DNA from: Megaustenia siamemsis
Lineage: Eukaryota; Mollusca; Gastropoda; Stylommatophora; Ariophantidae
Assembly (NCBI GenBank): GCA_032433765.1
Contig: JAVIAB010000049.1
Span: 24,238,147 to 24,302,146 of the forward strand
Direction: 5' to 3'
DNA length: 64,000 bases
Shown: one piece after another, positions 1 to 11,600 of the stretch
Layout: each line of letters opens with the position of its first letter
Position numbering within the stretch: the first letter of the stretch is position 1
Notes under the pieces: model-generated
Told to the model about the DNA's origin: nothing
The model's input: the letters and a program-made list of their open reading frames with translations, nothing else
Databases searched by the model: none
Position numbers and translations under genes: made by a program

Positions 1-834
1 GACAAACTAGCCTATATATATAGGCGGATAATTAGTAAGAAGAAGCATAAGAAAGGATAGGGGTTCAGCCAATTATTAATTAACATCTCGATTTGGACGC
101 AGACGCTGACCCGAACGCCACGCTGACCCAAACGCCAGTGTGAGTGACACATGCCAGCGTAATGACCCCAACGCCAAGAATGCGTAGAACCACTGTATTT
201 TGGCAGACATATTTTAGGGGACATCACTCTTCCAAACTGAAATAATATATCTGATCAAACTAGGAAATTACCCTTATCTGATAATTTAATGAGTCTATGC
301 CTGTGAACTTTGCTTCTCTTATTATAAGTCAAGTGTTCTTTTCAGTGTCTCTCTTTCTTAGAGAGTCTCTAGGTCATCCTCTTTAACTTTTTCTCTGGTG
401 TATCTTGATGTTTGTTTCCCATAAAAGTGCCTGTTTTGGAATTCTCTTGTTGTCTCTTCTCAGTACATGACCGATGTATAATCCATCTTCTCTTTCTACT
501 TTCTAGTAGATGAGATCGTAGGTTGCATTTAATTCAATGCATTTGTATATCAGGGATTTTTTGGTTCTCATTCAAGAGAAAACTTCCAGACTTGATTTTT
601 AAAAAAAATATAATTAATGATAATGAAATTGATTAAATTGGGCATTTAATTAGTTAATTAATTTTTATACTTTAATTTTAATAAAATTGTAGTTCTAATA
701 AATGAATTATGATAAATCATTATTGTCTTCCATTTTTATCACATTTAAAAGCTTAAAACTAGCCTTTCAATGAGGTTACTTTAACATAACTCAGAATCTA
801 AAAAAATCAAATCAATCTTACAAATAAATGCAAC
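1..834. other. AT-rich stretch with no recognised feature
   Basis: No coding region, RNA gene or repeat family could be recognised here. The short open frames on both strands show no domain or codon structure. The stretch from about 590 to 760 is especially AT-rich. Confidence 0.5.
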
Positions 835-1045
835 AGCTGGGTAGCCCTGGGAAATTACAATAGGAAACACTTTATACAGAGCTTCGCAGCAGGAGGCAAT
901 CTGATCATCAGAAGCATATTCCCCCGTCGAGCAAGTGTTCCAGCCCTTTAGCTTCTTAACACTCTAAGGGAGGTGGGTTCGCCTAGGTCATGACTCCCTG
1001 GTGTTGACCTGCTGCAAAGAACTCTATAGCTTACAATATATTCTG
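835..1045 (-). mobile_element. 3-prime end fragment of I-like LINE (family L5)
   Basis: The sequence matches the segment at about 61925-62105, which directly follows the RNase H part of an L5 copy on the minus strand. Shared blocks include AGAGCTTCGCAGC and CAGCCCTTTAGCTTCTT. It is therefore the 3-prime terminal region of a 5-prime truncated L5 insertion on the minus strand. Confidence 0.65.
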
Positions 1046-1181
1046 CATAAAATAACTACACTACTGTGCTTATTCTGTACAACACTTCTGGTCAAATCTA
1101 CGCTCAATATCTGGTTGTATGCTACTTGGCTTAGCCCAGCTCATTGATGTCTTCATCATGGTGGCAGCAGCAGTCTCAAAT

Positions 1182-1192
1182 GGCTTGTATTT

Positions 1193-1258
<66 letters not shown>

Positions 1259-1532
1259 AAGACTCAATCCCTCTCTCCCTCCAGACTCTCTCTCTCTCAG
1301 CTATCTCCCTTCCCTCCCTCCCTCTGTATTTGGATATCTCTCTCTCTCTCTCTCTGCGATCAAGACTCAATCAGAGTAGGATTCCAGACTCTCTAATGAA
1401 GTCAGCTATCTGTTCAGCTATATCTGTATTTGGATATATCTCTCTCTCTGCGATCAAGACTCAATCAGAGTAGGATTCCAGACTCTCTAATGAAGTCAGC
1501 TATCTGTTCAGCTATATCTGTATTTGGATATG
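1182..1532. repeat. Tandem repeat of a CT-containing unit with an expanded CT microsatellite in the first copy
   Basis: Units begin with TGTATTTGGAT at about 1182, 1324, 1424 and 1518 (the last is partial). Each contains a CT run followed by ATCAAGACTCAATC. The CT run is about 28 dinucleotides in the first unit, about 8 in the second and 4 or 5 in the third. Units two and three are almost identical apart from the CT run. Confidence 0.85.
1196..1252. repeat. (CT)n microsatellite
   Basis: Nearly perfect CT dinucleotide run, followed by degenerate CT-rich sequence up to about 1320. Confidence 0.95.
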
Positions 1533-3243
1533 ATACAGTTATTGTCATACTGTGATAAGCATATACCTTATGAAGATGAATCAGTTACATACCATCAGAA
1601 GAAACAGATAATCAAATCAATCAGAAGACCACAAGCCTCAAATCAGGATGCCTTTCAAAATATGAATAGATGGTAATAATTTATCATCAGACGCCACAGA
1701 ACAGGGCACAGTTGACACCACAGTCATATGTATAAAAAGTTCAAGATCGGCACCTCAACTACATGTACATGTGGATAGGCTGAATGACTGCTGAAACATA
1801 CTTCAAGACTGTACTGAATATAGTAGACTGAAGAAAATCCATTAGCTTATAGATACAATTCTACAGACACAACTATATGGGCCACTGCAAGAATTATAAA
1901 ACACAGTAAGATCTATACAAGAAAGAACATTGCAGATACAGACTGTACTTCAGGTGAACAAACGATAGATAGATATCTTTTCTTTTTTAATCTTTTCCTT
2001 CAAGAGAGTTCCAGCTGCTGTTTTCACTGCTTCTGCCTCTGCCTTAAAGTTACTTGAATATTTTCCTGTTGTAACAGACAGTGTTTTGTGTTTAAGGCAT
2101 ATGAAAATTACTGCTCCTCCATTACCTGTTGCATTGGTTGGTGCTTCACCTGTGTATGCACATGTCCAAGAGGAGTTTGGCTAGTGTTTCTCTATGTATC
2201 TTACTGTTATTTTTCTTCTCTGTTCTCCATTCAGGCTGTTTTTATTCAAAAATGTCAGGAATGCTCTCTATTAGTTCTATTAGTTATGCTATCTTCTCCA
2301 CAGTGTTTGTTTGTATGTATTATTGAATGGTTTAGCTGTCTTCTAAGAGTTTATTGGATCTACTTTCTGCATATCATTTGTTATTTCTACAAAATGTCTC
2401 TGCGTTAGTCTACCTTTCCAAAGAAATTTATTCTCGGGTGCTTTGGATGATTACTCAGTCTTCTGAATTTTCCACCTTATTTTTGAGTCCTGCTGTTTCT
2501 TCTGTCTTCCATTGATTGCAAGTATGTGATTTTTTTCCTGTTCTGTAATTATTACATATTGTACATATTGTATTGATCTTATACCACCAGTTATAATTCT
2601 CATTGCTTGGTTTTGAGTCTGTTGATCTTCACAAAATTTGATTTTGTTGCTGTTACCCATGCTGTAATACTGTAGGACTGGTCTCATTCCGTGTAAAGCT
2701 TCTTTAGCACAATTCTTTGCAAAGGCATAGGTATTAGGAAATAAAACTCTTGTCTTGGACTTGGTGTAATTACAATGAGTCTTAAGACGAAATTCATTAC
2801 GCTTCAAAACATCATGATGAAGATTTATAAATATTTTTGCAGAGAGAGTAAATGGGGGAGTTTTTATCATTGTATATCAAACCTTGAGAAGAGAACAATG
2901 CATATTTTGGGTTTAAGTCAACGGTTATTTTATCACTGGGTCCAAGAATGTAGATATTCATGCTCAAGGAATACAAGAATGCAGGGAAGGAAGGAGATGT
3001 TAGATTTGACAGAGAACTTATATGAAGAAAAACATAATGTTTGCATTGAAAGAAACAGTGACACTGGAAATTGAAGATTTGGCTGAAAATGAACAATAGC
3101 ATTGAAGTTTCATCTACATAATGGAGAGTTATGAGTGCATATGTAGTAGCCATGAGAAAAAAAGCAAGTATTTACCCGAAGTCAAAGAAATGCTTAAAGA
3201 ATGTTATACTCTTGTGTATTTGGATGAAATGTGTATTAATGTC
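1533..3243. other. Stretch with no recognised feature
   Basis: I see no recognisable gene or repeat family. The open frames on both strands (largest about 140 codons, near 2451-2870) have no domain, are hydrophobic or low-complexity, and are not supported by splice sites I can identify. The missing first coding exon of UPF3 could in principle lie here, but I could not find it. Confidence 0.4.
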
Positions 3244-3256
3244 GGGGACCTCAATT

Positions 3257-3575
3257 GGGGACCTCAGTAGCCTAGTTGGAAAAACCACTCAACTAGGCTA
3301 CTAACGTTCTGATAACCTGTGTTCGATTCCCGCTGGAAGCAGTGTGAATTGCACTCGTGGTTGGAAAAAAAAAATGCTTTGTTGGCCCAGCTGCTGGCAG
3401 AAATGCGTACCAGGCTAGTAGTTGTACTCTGGGAAGGTGAGGAATGCCGCCTAGCATTGTGAGCTTCAATGCTTGAAGCGACACTGTCCAGAAGTCTCCG
3501 AACACTTCTGGATAGGCAGCTGAGCACATATGGGATGAAAACTCGTGTCCTAAGATGCCGATTCAAGTCTCATAC
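3257..3575 (+). mobile_element. tRNA-derived SINE, family A
   Basis: The head resembles a tRNA gene: an A-box-like TAGCCTAGTTGG at about 3269 and a B-box-like GTTCGATTCCC at about 3322. The body matches four further copies on the minus strand at 14642, 18795, 19983 and 63795. The element lies directly before a SINE B. Confidence 0.8.
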
Positions 3576-3670
3576 ATTACCATTACCTATGAATCAAAGT
3601 TCACCACACAAGTGCAAAGGAATGACAGTCATCAGGTGGAAAGATTAAGAGATTGGTATCTAGCTGCAAA

Positions 3671-3912
3671 AGCTCAGTGGTTAGTGAACTGGACTACAAA
3701 TGACAAGAGGTCGGGTTCAATCCTGATTGACAGCTTCCTGGTTCACCCAGCCTTAAATGGGTACCAGATTTTTTTCTTGGAAAGTAAAGTGGCACAGGCA
3801 TAATATTTTACAAACATTACTCGAAAAATCGTGTCTGTAAACAAATGATGGTCACTAACACCAAATTCCCTTTATGCCACTTGGTGCGATGGGGCTCTTT
3901 ACTTTACTTTAT
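3671..3912 (+). mobile_element. tRNA-derived SINE, family B, with 14-bp TSD
   Basis: Flanked by a perfect 14-bp duplication, TATCTAGCTGCAAA, at 3657-3670 and 3913-3926. The tRNA-like head has A box AGCTCAGTGGTTAG and B box GGTTCAATCC; the 3-prime tail is CTTTACTTTACTTTA. It is the best-bounded single copy of family B in the window. Other copies are near 7549, 17070, 20276, 25889, 29584, 37730, 43729 and 53163. Confidence 0.9.
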
Positions 3913-4208
3913 TATCTAGCTGCAAAGGATAGCACTACATTGTTGCACAGCAGACATAATGAACTGGTGAAAAATGCAGAACTCATTTTCCCTCTAAAGT
4001 CACAGACAAGTGGGACTGTCACTCTGAGATGAACAGCTTCATATTTAGAGAATGGATTGAGAAAACTCTTCTTTGATCGTTAGATCGACCATCTTGTCTG
4101 ATAATGGACAAAGCCATTTTTGTGTCCGGTACTGGATGGTACTTTTTCTTTTTAAAGTCCGGTAGAGAATCAGTTAAGGCATGGTGGGAACCCCACCAAG
4201 TCACTTAA

Positions 4209-4590
4209 CCCTAGATTACAATACCTATTTGTGACTGACATGTTTACGATACCATAGTAAAAATTACGACCACTTAATTGTGACAATAGGAGCTCTAAAA
4301 ATTGTATTTTCTTTGAAATTTTTACACACAGCTGTGTATTTACAATAAGAATGACACGGGAACTTGGATTTCTTGTCTCAGGTTTATTTGTGATATGGAT
4401 GCCATAAGTCTGTCAGTATGTTCTGCTATCTCATAGCGTTATTCGATGCGTTTCCAAAGTTACTCAAAGAGTTGTTTGAGCTGGCGACCATGGAAATTGG
4501 TCGCAGCAAAAAAAAAATGATCACCAAATTAAACAAATTCAACACTCAGGGGTCACTGGAAGTAGTAATTAGTGAGCTTATTTATATTCG
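4209..4590 (-). mobile_element. piggyBac-type MITE fragment (TTAA-flanked end)
   Basis: Starts right after TTAA (4205-4208) with CCCTAGATTACAATACC. It then matches, in reverse orientation, the right half of the MITE copies at 43714-44480, 23409-23930 and 58022-58870. The match continues through GGGGTCACTGGAAGTAGTAA near 4550. The far end is too degenerate to place. The 100-codon open frame at 4418-4720 lies mostly inside this element and is not a gene. Confidence 0.75.
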
Positions 4591-4911
4591 AGCTATGGAC
4601 CAAGCAATGTTTACATTGAACAACACGATAAATGTTATTGCTGCGAGTTGGCAGATTTTTGAAAATGTTTTCAAGGGTTTGAACATAAATGTTTGTTCAC
4701 AGTTCGTTAACCTTCGCTAAAGATAAAGTCGTTAATTGGATGGCTTCGTTTCAGACATTTTTGACGTTGGTAGCTAAGGACCTAACTTGTGCAAACGGAT
4801 GACATTGGCAAGGATCATTTTGAATCTATGAAGTGGGCTCATTGTGTGTTTAACTCAAACGCATATGTGCTTTTTAACCAAAGACCTTTTTTTTTTGGGG
4901 ACTCAATGCAG

Positions 4912-5706
4912 ATATCCCCGATGGAAGAATAAATTCTACTATTAGTCCCATAAATGATTCGCTTCCAGAGGTTTATGATGTAAACAAAGCAGTTTTGTCA
5001 TTGCAAGTGAATAATGTCCACACCTATAATTGGTCAGGATTGTGTAGCAGCAGCAGCTTTATAGCGAACACAGAAAACATCACAGGATTGTGCTGTTCTG
5101 AAACAGCATTGCCATGCTACCCTAGAATTGCCTTTAATGGGATTACTGTGACCACAAACCACTCTCCATGTGTGTGCCACATATTTACACCCCAGAAAGA
5201 AATACTGAATATAACAACACCATGTGCCGTCTGTGATATTAATGACCACAGACCAGGAGCCTCCAGTATGATTGATACAACTGTTCACCAAGCACTTCAT
5301 CAGCAGAGCCATATCTATGGAATGTTAATCTGACATTGTTCTTGAATGATGTCCAAGTTTATGAGACATCAGAATCGTGTGGCAGCAGCTACAAGAAGGG
5401 AGCGGAGAACATCAAGTTCTGCTGCTATAAAGGAGACTTGCCTTGCTATCCCAGAATTGCCTTAAATGGAATCACTGTAGTTGAAAACTTCTCCTCTTGT
5501 GTAAACTACACATTCACATCTAATCAGTGAAGGTCACAAAATCATATTCTCTCTGTGGTTTTACTAACTACAGTTCATGTGGCTTCTGTTGGATTGAAAA
5601 TGACAAATTACCACCACTGTGTGTCTATATGTTTGGAATTGGAGTCATCAATGATGGCCTAACATCATCAAGTGCTATGACGATCATCATTTTCGGGAGG
5701 ACGTGA
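4912..5706 (+). pseudogene. Remnant of a gene with three cysteine-rich modules, frame-disrupted
   Basis: Not a family I recognise. A pyrimidine-rich tract followed by CAG at 4909-4911 looks like a splice acceptor. Downstream there are three diverged copies of one module. Copy 1 (4912-5333) contains LPCYPRIAFNGITV preceded by a CC pair. Copy 2 (about 5280-5530) contains FCCYKGDLPCYPRIALNGIT. Copy 3 (5527-5706) has CGFTNYSSCGFCWIENDKLP and FGIGVINDG. Copies 1 and 2 also align upstream (PEVYDVN against EPYLWNV). N-glycosylation sequons and cysteine pairs suggest a secreted or extracellular protein. The three copies are in three different frames, each closed by a stop, so the stretch is either a pseudogene, a set of exons with small unseen introns, or damaged by sequence errors. 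A distant relation to PSI-like or plexin-like modules is possible but not supported. Confidence 0.45.
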
Positions 5707-5729
5707 ACTCCCATGGTATATGGTGGATA

Positions 5730-6118
5730 GGCGGCAGGAACCATTGACGGCTATGTCTGAAAAGTGTTCCTTCTTGCAGTTTCCTCATATTCCAAGTCCG
5801 GCTTGTTGCAGGAGCTACTGAGTTAAGTGCTCTGTGCACACCGTGAGCTGTGTGTCTCATCCGTTTTGATCCTGCTTCGATATCCCGCTTGTTTACGATG
5901 AATGATGATATCGTATGACAGGGAACAGTTGGCTGTGTTCACTTTCTGCGCGGTTTCGCCTTATGTCTTTTGGCGTGTGCTGAGACTGCTACGATGGGGA
6001 CTACAGTTACCTTTCTTTGTTTGGGAGATGAGTTAGTAATTCGGATGATTCCACTGGCACGGGCGGTTGAGCAATTATGGATTTTAATTCGTTTGCTGTG
6101 AGACCGAGGCCTTCCATA
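5730..6118 (-). mobile_element. I-like LINE fragment (family L5)
   Basis: Reverse complement of 10923-11310 in the fuller L5 copy, with very high identity by eye over about 380 bp, including the stretch around TTTCGCCTTATGTC. A shorter copy lies at 14213-14408. Confidence 0.85.
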
Positions 6119-6501
6119 ACCAATAGTAATTAGTATGGTTGGTTGGAGGGAGAGAATGTTTATGGCTGTCAAATTTTGAAGCATCTATATTTTGATGAAT
6201 GCTCAAATAATCGATTCAACAAACATCAAAAGAAGTAATACCAGTGACTAAAAGAATCAACAAAAAGAAATGGAAGACAGAAGAAATATTACAACTAATG
6301 GACGAAAGAAGAAAACATAAGAAAGAACAGATATACAAAATATTGCACAAAGAGATCCAAAACAAATGCAGAGAAGCGAAGGAAGGATGGTTAAAATAGA
6401 AATGTGAAGAAATGGAAAAACAACAAAAGAAAGACTCAAAATTTGTGCACAATCAGTTAAATGAATTAACATGAAGAAAAGAAGTCAAAGTTTCAGGATG
6501 T

Positions 6502-7548
6502 GTGAAATCAAAGGAAGGAAATATAATAATGGGACAGGAGAAGACAATGGAAAGATGGACAGAATATATCAGTCAACTCTATGATGATGAAAGACCAGAG
6601 CTAAACAATTCAAACAAAGACACAGGACCACCAATAATGCAGAGTGAAGAGGAGGAGGCAATTCAACACATGAAAAGAGGCAAAGCTCCAGGTCACGACA
6701 ATATAACAATCGAAGAGATCAATGCATTAGGAGAGCTGGGAGTACAAGTCATAACAAAACTACTCAATGACATATATAACACTGGACACATACCCGGAGA
6801 TCTACTAAAATCTATCTTTGTAGCCATACCGAAGAAGTCAGGAGCCACTGATTGTGAAGACCATCGCACTATTAGTCTCATGAACCATATGATGAAAATA
6901 TTACTAAGAATCATGAGACGTGTAAGGAACAAAATAAAACCAGAAATAAGTGAGCAGCAATGTGGATTTGTGGAAGGAAAGGACACCAATAATGCAATAT
7001 ACATCTTAAGAACATTGATAGAAAGATCTATAGAGGTAAAGAAAGATATATATATGTGCTTTATAGACAATACAAAAGCATTTGACAAAGTAAAGCATGT
7101 GGAAATAATCAATATGCTGAAGAAATTAAACATTGATGGCAAGAATCTGCGAATCATAAAAAACATGTACTGGCAAAAAACAGCAGCTATACGAATTAAC
7201 AACCAAACAGGACAATTCCAATATATGAAACAAGGAGTCAGACAAGGCTGTGTTCTGTCGCCGGATTTGTTTTCACTTTACAGCGAACATATTATGAGAT
7301 CAATAGTAGACAAAAAAAAGGAATTGGAAGTCAACAATCACAACATAAATAATTTGCGATATGCGGATGACACAGTCTTAATAGCAGAGACAGAGAATAA
7401 ACTACAAAAAATGATAGACAAAATAGTAAAAGAAAGCAACAAGAAAGGTCTCAGTCTGAATAGTAAGAAAACAGAAGTAATGGTCATATCGATGAAACAA
7501 TCATCACCATCATGCAGCATAAAAATAAACAGGACAAATCTAAAACAA
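6502..7548 (+). pseudogene. LINE reverse transcriptase domain (L1), interrupted
   Basis: Encodes the RNA-dependent DNA polymerase of the L1 element. Motifs in order: finger region HMKRGKAPGHDNI (about 6670), motif A FIDNTKAFDKV (about 7061), motif B GVRQGCVLSPDLF (about 7231), motif C YADDTVL (about 7360) with the catalytic aspartate pair, and motif D-like GLSLNSKKTEVM. The frame is open until the SINE B insertion after LKQV. It resumes beyond the SINE with QRLKYLGTIISDGRC and then TYGSESWTIDKQ up to a frameshift at about 8100. The endonuclease domain is absent. The RT core is well preserved but the copy cannot make a full protein. Confidence 0.9.
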
Positions 7549-7816
7549 GTAAAAGTAAGTAAAGAGCCCCATCACGCCAAGTGGCGTTTTAGGGAGTATG
7601 GTGTTAGTGACCATCAATTTTACAGAGTTATTTCTTCAGCACATAGTTTTTGGGGTAATGTGGTCGGTACTATGCCCGTGCCACCTTACTTTCCCAGAAA
7701 AAAATCCGGTACCCATTTAAGGCTGGGTGAACCCGGAAGCCGTCGGTTGGGATTGAACCCTACCTCTTGTCCTTTGTAGTCCAGTTCACTAACCGCTGAG
7801 CTATAGCAGCTCCCCT
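7549..7816 (-). mobile_element. SINE B inserted in the L1 reverse transcriptase
   Basis: Full-length SINE B in reverse orientation, from the TAAAG-rich tail at about 7550 to the tRNA-like head ending near 7816. The interrupted codons rejoin as L-K-Q-V-Q-R-L-K across the insertion, with ACAAGT duplicated on both sides. Confidence 0.9.
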
Positions 7817-8559
7817 GAGACAAGTGCAGCGATTGAAATACTTGGGCACAATAATATCAGACGGGAGATGCACCACAGAAATAAAAAGTAGAATAGCATT
7901 TCAGAAAATGAAAAATATCTTATGCAACAAATCTATGTCAATAGAAATGAAAAAGAAAGTTCATCGGTGCTATATAGAACCAATTCTGACCTATGGAAGC
8001 GAATCATGGACAATAGACAAACAAATGAAAAGACGATTAGAGGCCACAGAGATGGGATTTCTTAGAAGAATGTTGAAAGTTCCCTGGACAGCTAAAAAAC
8101 CAATGAGGACATTCTCAAAGAGGCCAACATTAAAAGGGAGCTCCTAAAAAACATCAGAAAGAAACAATCAACATTTTTCGGGCACATCATGAGAAGAGGA
8201 AAGTTGGAATACTTTGTTACAACTGGCAAAATACAGGGAAAGAGAGATTGCAGACGACAAAGAGAGAAGATGCTACTAGATAGCTTTGTGTCATGGCATG
8301 GAAAACAGTCAACAACAGAACTGATACAATACACTGTAGATAGAAGATTGTGCAAGGACATGATTGTCTACGTCAACTGGTATAGCACATGATGATGATG
8401 ATGATGATGATATTTTGATGCAGTAATTTTGACAACCCTATCCATAATCTAGGGTTATTTTATTTAATGTTGCTGTAATGAATAATTTGTATGTGGTAAT
8501 ATTATGTTAGTGAACATACATTTCTTATGTTAATATATGTTCTGTGTGTTATCTCTTAG

Positions 8560-8666
8560 GTTGTCATCAGACGCCTTCCACCAACGTTAACACCTGAGGA
8601 TTTCTTGGAACAAGTGTCCCCACTGCCTGACTATGATTTCTTCTATTTTGTTCGTGCTGACATGAG
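8560..8666 (+). CDS. UPF3: UPF3 exon a (start of the RRM-like domain)
   Basis: Acceptor TTATCTCTTAG at 8549-8559, donor GAG/GTAAAG after 8666. Starts in phase 0 with VVIRRLPPTLTPEDFLEQ, the first beta strand and helix of the UPF3 RRM-like domain, and ends inside a serine codon (two bases carried over). The upstream exon with the initiator was not found. Confidence 0.95.
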
Positions 8667-11600
8667 GTAAAGTACTATTTCTTTCATTTTATGCACTACT
8701 TTGTGCTTCTGTTTTATGTCTGCTATCACTTTATGCTGGAAAGCTCAGCAAAAGCAGCTTTAAAAAAAATGAGGAAGATACTATGCAATCCATTTTTGAC
8801 AATAGAAACAAGAAAAAGAGTTCTTAAATATTATATGTAGAGCCAGTCTTAACATATGGATGTGAATCATGGACAATAGGACAACCGACAAGGAAATCAC
8901 TGAAGTCTGTAGAAATGTGGTTTTATAGAAGAATGTTGAGAATACCATGGAAGAGTAATGAAAATGTTCTGAAAGAAGCCAAAGCAAAAAGAGAGCTAAT
9001 TTCCAATATTAGGAAGAATCAATCATCATTTTTTGGCCACGAGAAGAGAACAGCCGGAATATATTGTAACAACTGGGAAAATTGAGGGACGAAGAGATAG
9101 AGGGAAGCAAAGAGAAAAGATACCAGACAGCTTAAGAGAATGGCTTGGCCGTAGGTCAACAACAGAAATGATAAATAACTGCCATGATCGAAAGTTGTGG
9201 AGAAAAAGGATCACCTACGCCAGCAGGCTTTGTACTTGTTGATGATGACGAATCACTTTTGCTGTTTCATTCATATAATGTCTTTTGTCTCATCTGCTGT
9301 TTCATTCATATTATGTCTTTTGTCTCATCTGCTGTTTCATTCACTTTATGTCTGCTATCAGTTCTGTTGTTTCATTCACATGATGTCTTTTGTCTTGTCT
9401 GCCGTTTCATATGCTGTATGTCTTTTGTCTCTTTTATTGTTTCATTCACTTTATGTTTATTGTCTCTTTTATTGTTTCATTCATTTTATGTATATTGTTT
9501 ATTCTGCTGTTTCATTCACTTTATGTCTGTTGTTTCTAATCTGAATCAGTCACATTATGTTTGTTGTCTCTTCTTCTGTCTCATTCACTTCATGTTTGTT
9601 ATCACTTCTGCTGCTTCATTGACTTTATTTCTGTTGCCTCTTATCTGAATTGTTCACTTTGTCTGTTGTTTCTTCTTTTGTTTCATTCACTTTATGTCTG
9701 TTGTTTCTAATCTGAATCAGTCACGTTATGTTTGTTGTCTCTTCTTCTGTCTCATTCACTTTATGTCTGTTATCACTTCTGCTGCATCATTGACTTTATT
9801 TCTGTTGCCTCTAATCTGAATTGTTCACTTTGTCTGTTGTTTCTTCTTTTGTTTCATTTACTTTATGCATGTTTTCTCTTCTGCTGTTTCATTCACTTTA
9901 TTTATATTGCCAGTTCCATTGTTTCATTTACTTTATGTATGTTGTCTATTCTACTGTTTCATTCACTTTATTTATATTGCCAGTTCCATTGTTTCATTTA
10001 CTTTATGTATGTTGTCTATTCTACTGTTTCATTCACTTTATGCACTTCACATTCTGCAATATAGATCATCATTTCCTGGTGCATCAGATATGATATAAGT
10101 GTCAGTTGTTTGCTACTTGCAGCAGTACATGTAATCCTGTACTGATGGTGTTCGGTACGATGACATAGGCGATTTAGCTGACGACGACTTGACAAAACTT
10201 GCCAATGAGTTTAATGCCAGTATTCGGAGTGGCCAGATTAAGGAGGAGTGGCTACACAGCTACTTACTACCGCTACCGAAGCCAAACAAGGAACATTCTC
10301 AGATCAGTGCCTACAGAATCATCACAATGCAGAACACTGCGGGCAAGCTGCTGGAGAAAATAGTTGCCCGTGACCTCACCTGTCACCTTGAACAGAAACG
10401 CGTATTCCCACTCACACTTGGAGGTTATAGATATAACAAAGAGACATGGCTCAATGCGGCAGTCTTTGCCTATGACGTCTTCGAAGGCTTCCACAGACGA
10501 GAGGAGACATGTGCTGCTGCTATAGATCTGGAGGATGCATACAACAGGGTACCATTTGAATATCTCATGCATATACTCCTCAAACTTGCGGTGCACCCCT
10601 TCCTCATTAGATGGATCGCCGCGGCACTGTTTCAGAGGAAGGTGATACTCAGATGTGGAAGTTGGTCTTCCGAGCCAACATCCATTTGCCCAGGGCTGCC
10701 ACAAGGCTCACCATTGTCACCATTCTATTTAACGTGTACACAATAACGATCATGGAACAACAGCTGGATGGGAGGGGAAGAACTATGACTTTTGCTGATG
10801 ATATTCTGTTATATCGACAGGGAAGAGACAGACGGGGAATCGCCTCCACAATGCAAGACGAACTCAATCGCATTTCTTCCTGGTGTGGGGTTTCAGGTGC
10901 CTTGGTTAATCCTATTGGTTATTGGTTATGGAAGGCCTCGGCATCACTGCAAACGAATTAAAATCCATAATTGCTCAACCGCCCGTGCCAGTGGAATCAT
11001 CCAAATTACTAACACATCTCCCAAACAAAGAAAGGTAACTGTAGTCCCCATCGTAGCAGTCTCAGCACACACCAAAAGACATAAGGCGAAACCGCGCAGA
11101 AAGTGAACACAGCCAACTGTTCCCTGTCATACGATATCATCATTCATCATAAACAAGCGGGATATCGAAACAGGATCAAAACGGATGAGACACACAGCTC
11201 ACAGTGTGCACAGAGCACTTAACTCAGTAGCTCCTGCAACAAGCCTGACTTGGAATATGAGGAAACTGCAAGAAGGAACACTTTTCAGATATAGCCTTCA
11301 ATGGTTCCCGCCGTTGGTTAGAGTCACAAGACTACACCCACGCATGTATACTGAGTGATTCGATGAGCATGATAAAAAAAGTGGAGGCGGGCTGTGTACG
11401 CATGCAATGGGGAGAGTCGTTGCAGAAGTCCAAAATATGTAAGGTCACTTTTGTCTATGTCCCTGGACATGCGGGAGTACGGGGAAATGAAAGAGCGGAC
11501 AGGTTGGCTAGCTGCGCTGTCGTTGAGGACGGGCAACCAATGGATCGGGCGGACATCATCAATGCCCTCCAAGATGTGGGAAGAGCACATGACTTTGACA

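Larger units (their letters stand above)
6190..8411 (+). mobile_element. 5-prime truncated RTE-like LINE (family L1) with GAT tail
   Basis: The element starts in the linker between endonuclease and reverse transcriptase (frames with KWKTEEILQLMDERRKH and NKCREAKEGWLK). It runs through the RT domain and the C-terminal region and ends in (GAT)n at 8389-8411. Short trinucleotide tails of this type are typical of RTE-clade LINEs. A SINE B interrupts it at 7549-7816, and a frameshift lies near 8100. Minus-strand fragments of the same family are at 20950, 29355, 29905 and 54030. Confidence 0.9.

Noticed and set aside
4418..4720. A 100-codon open frame as a small gene
   Set aside because: It lies mostly inside a piggyBac-type MITE matching copies at 23.4 and 44.2 kb.
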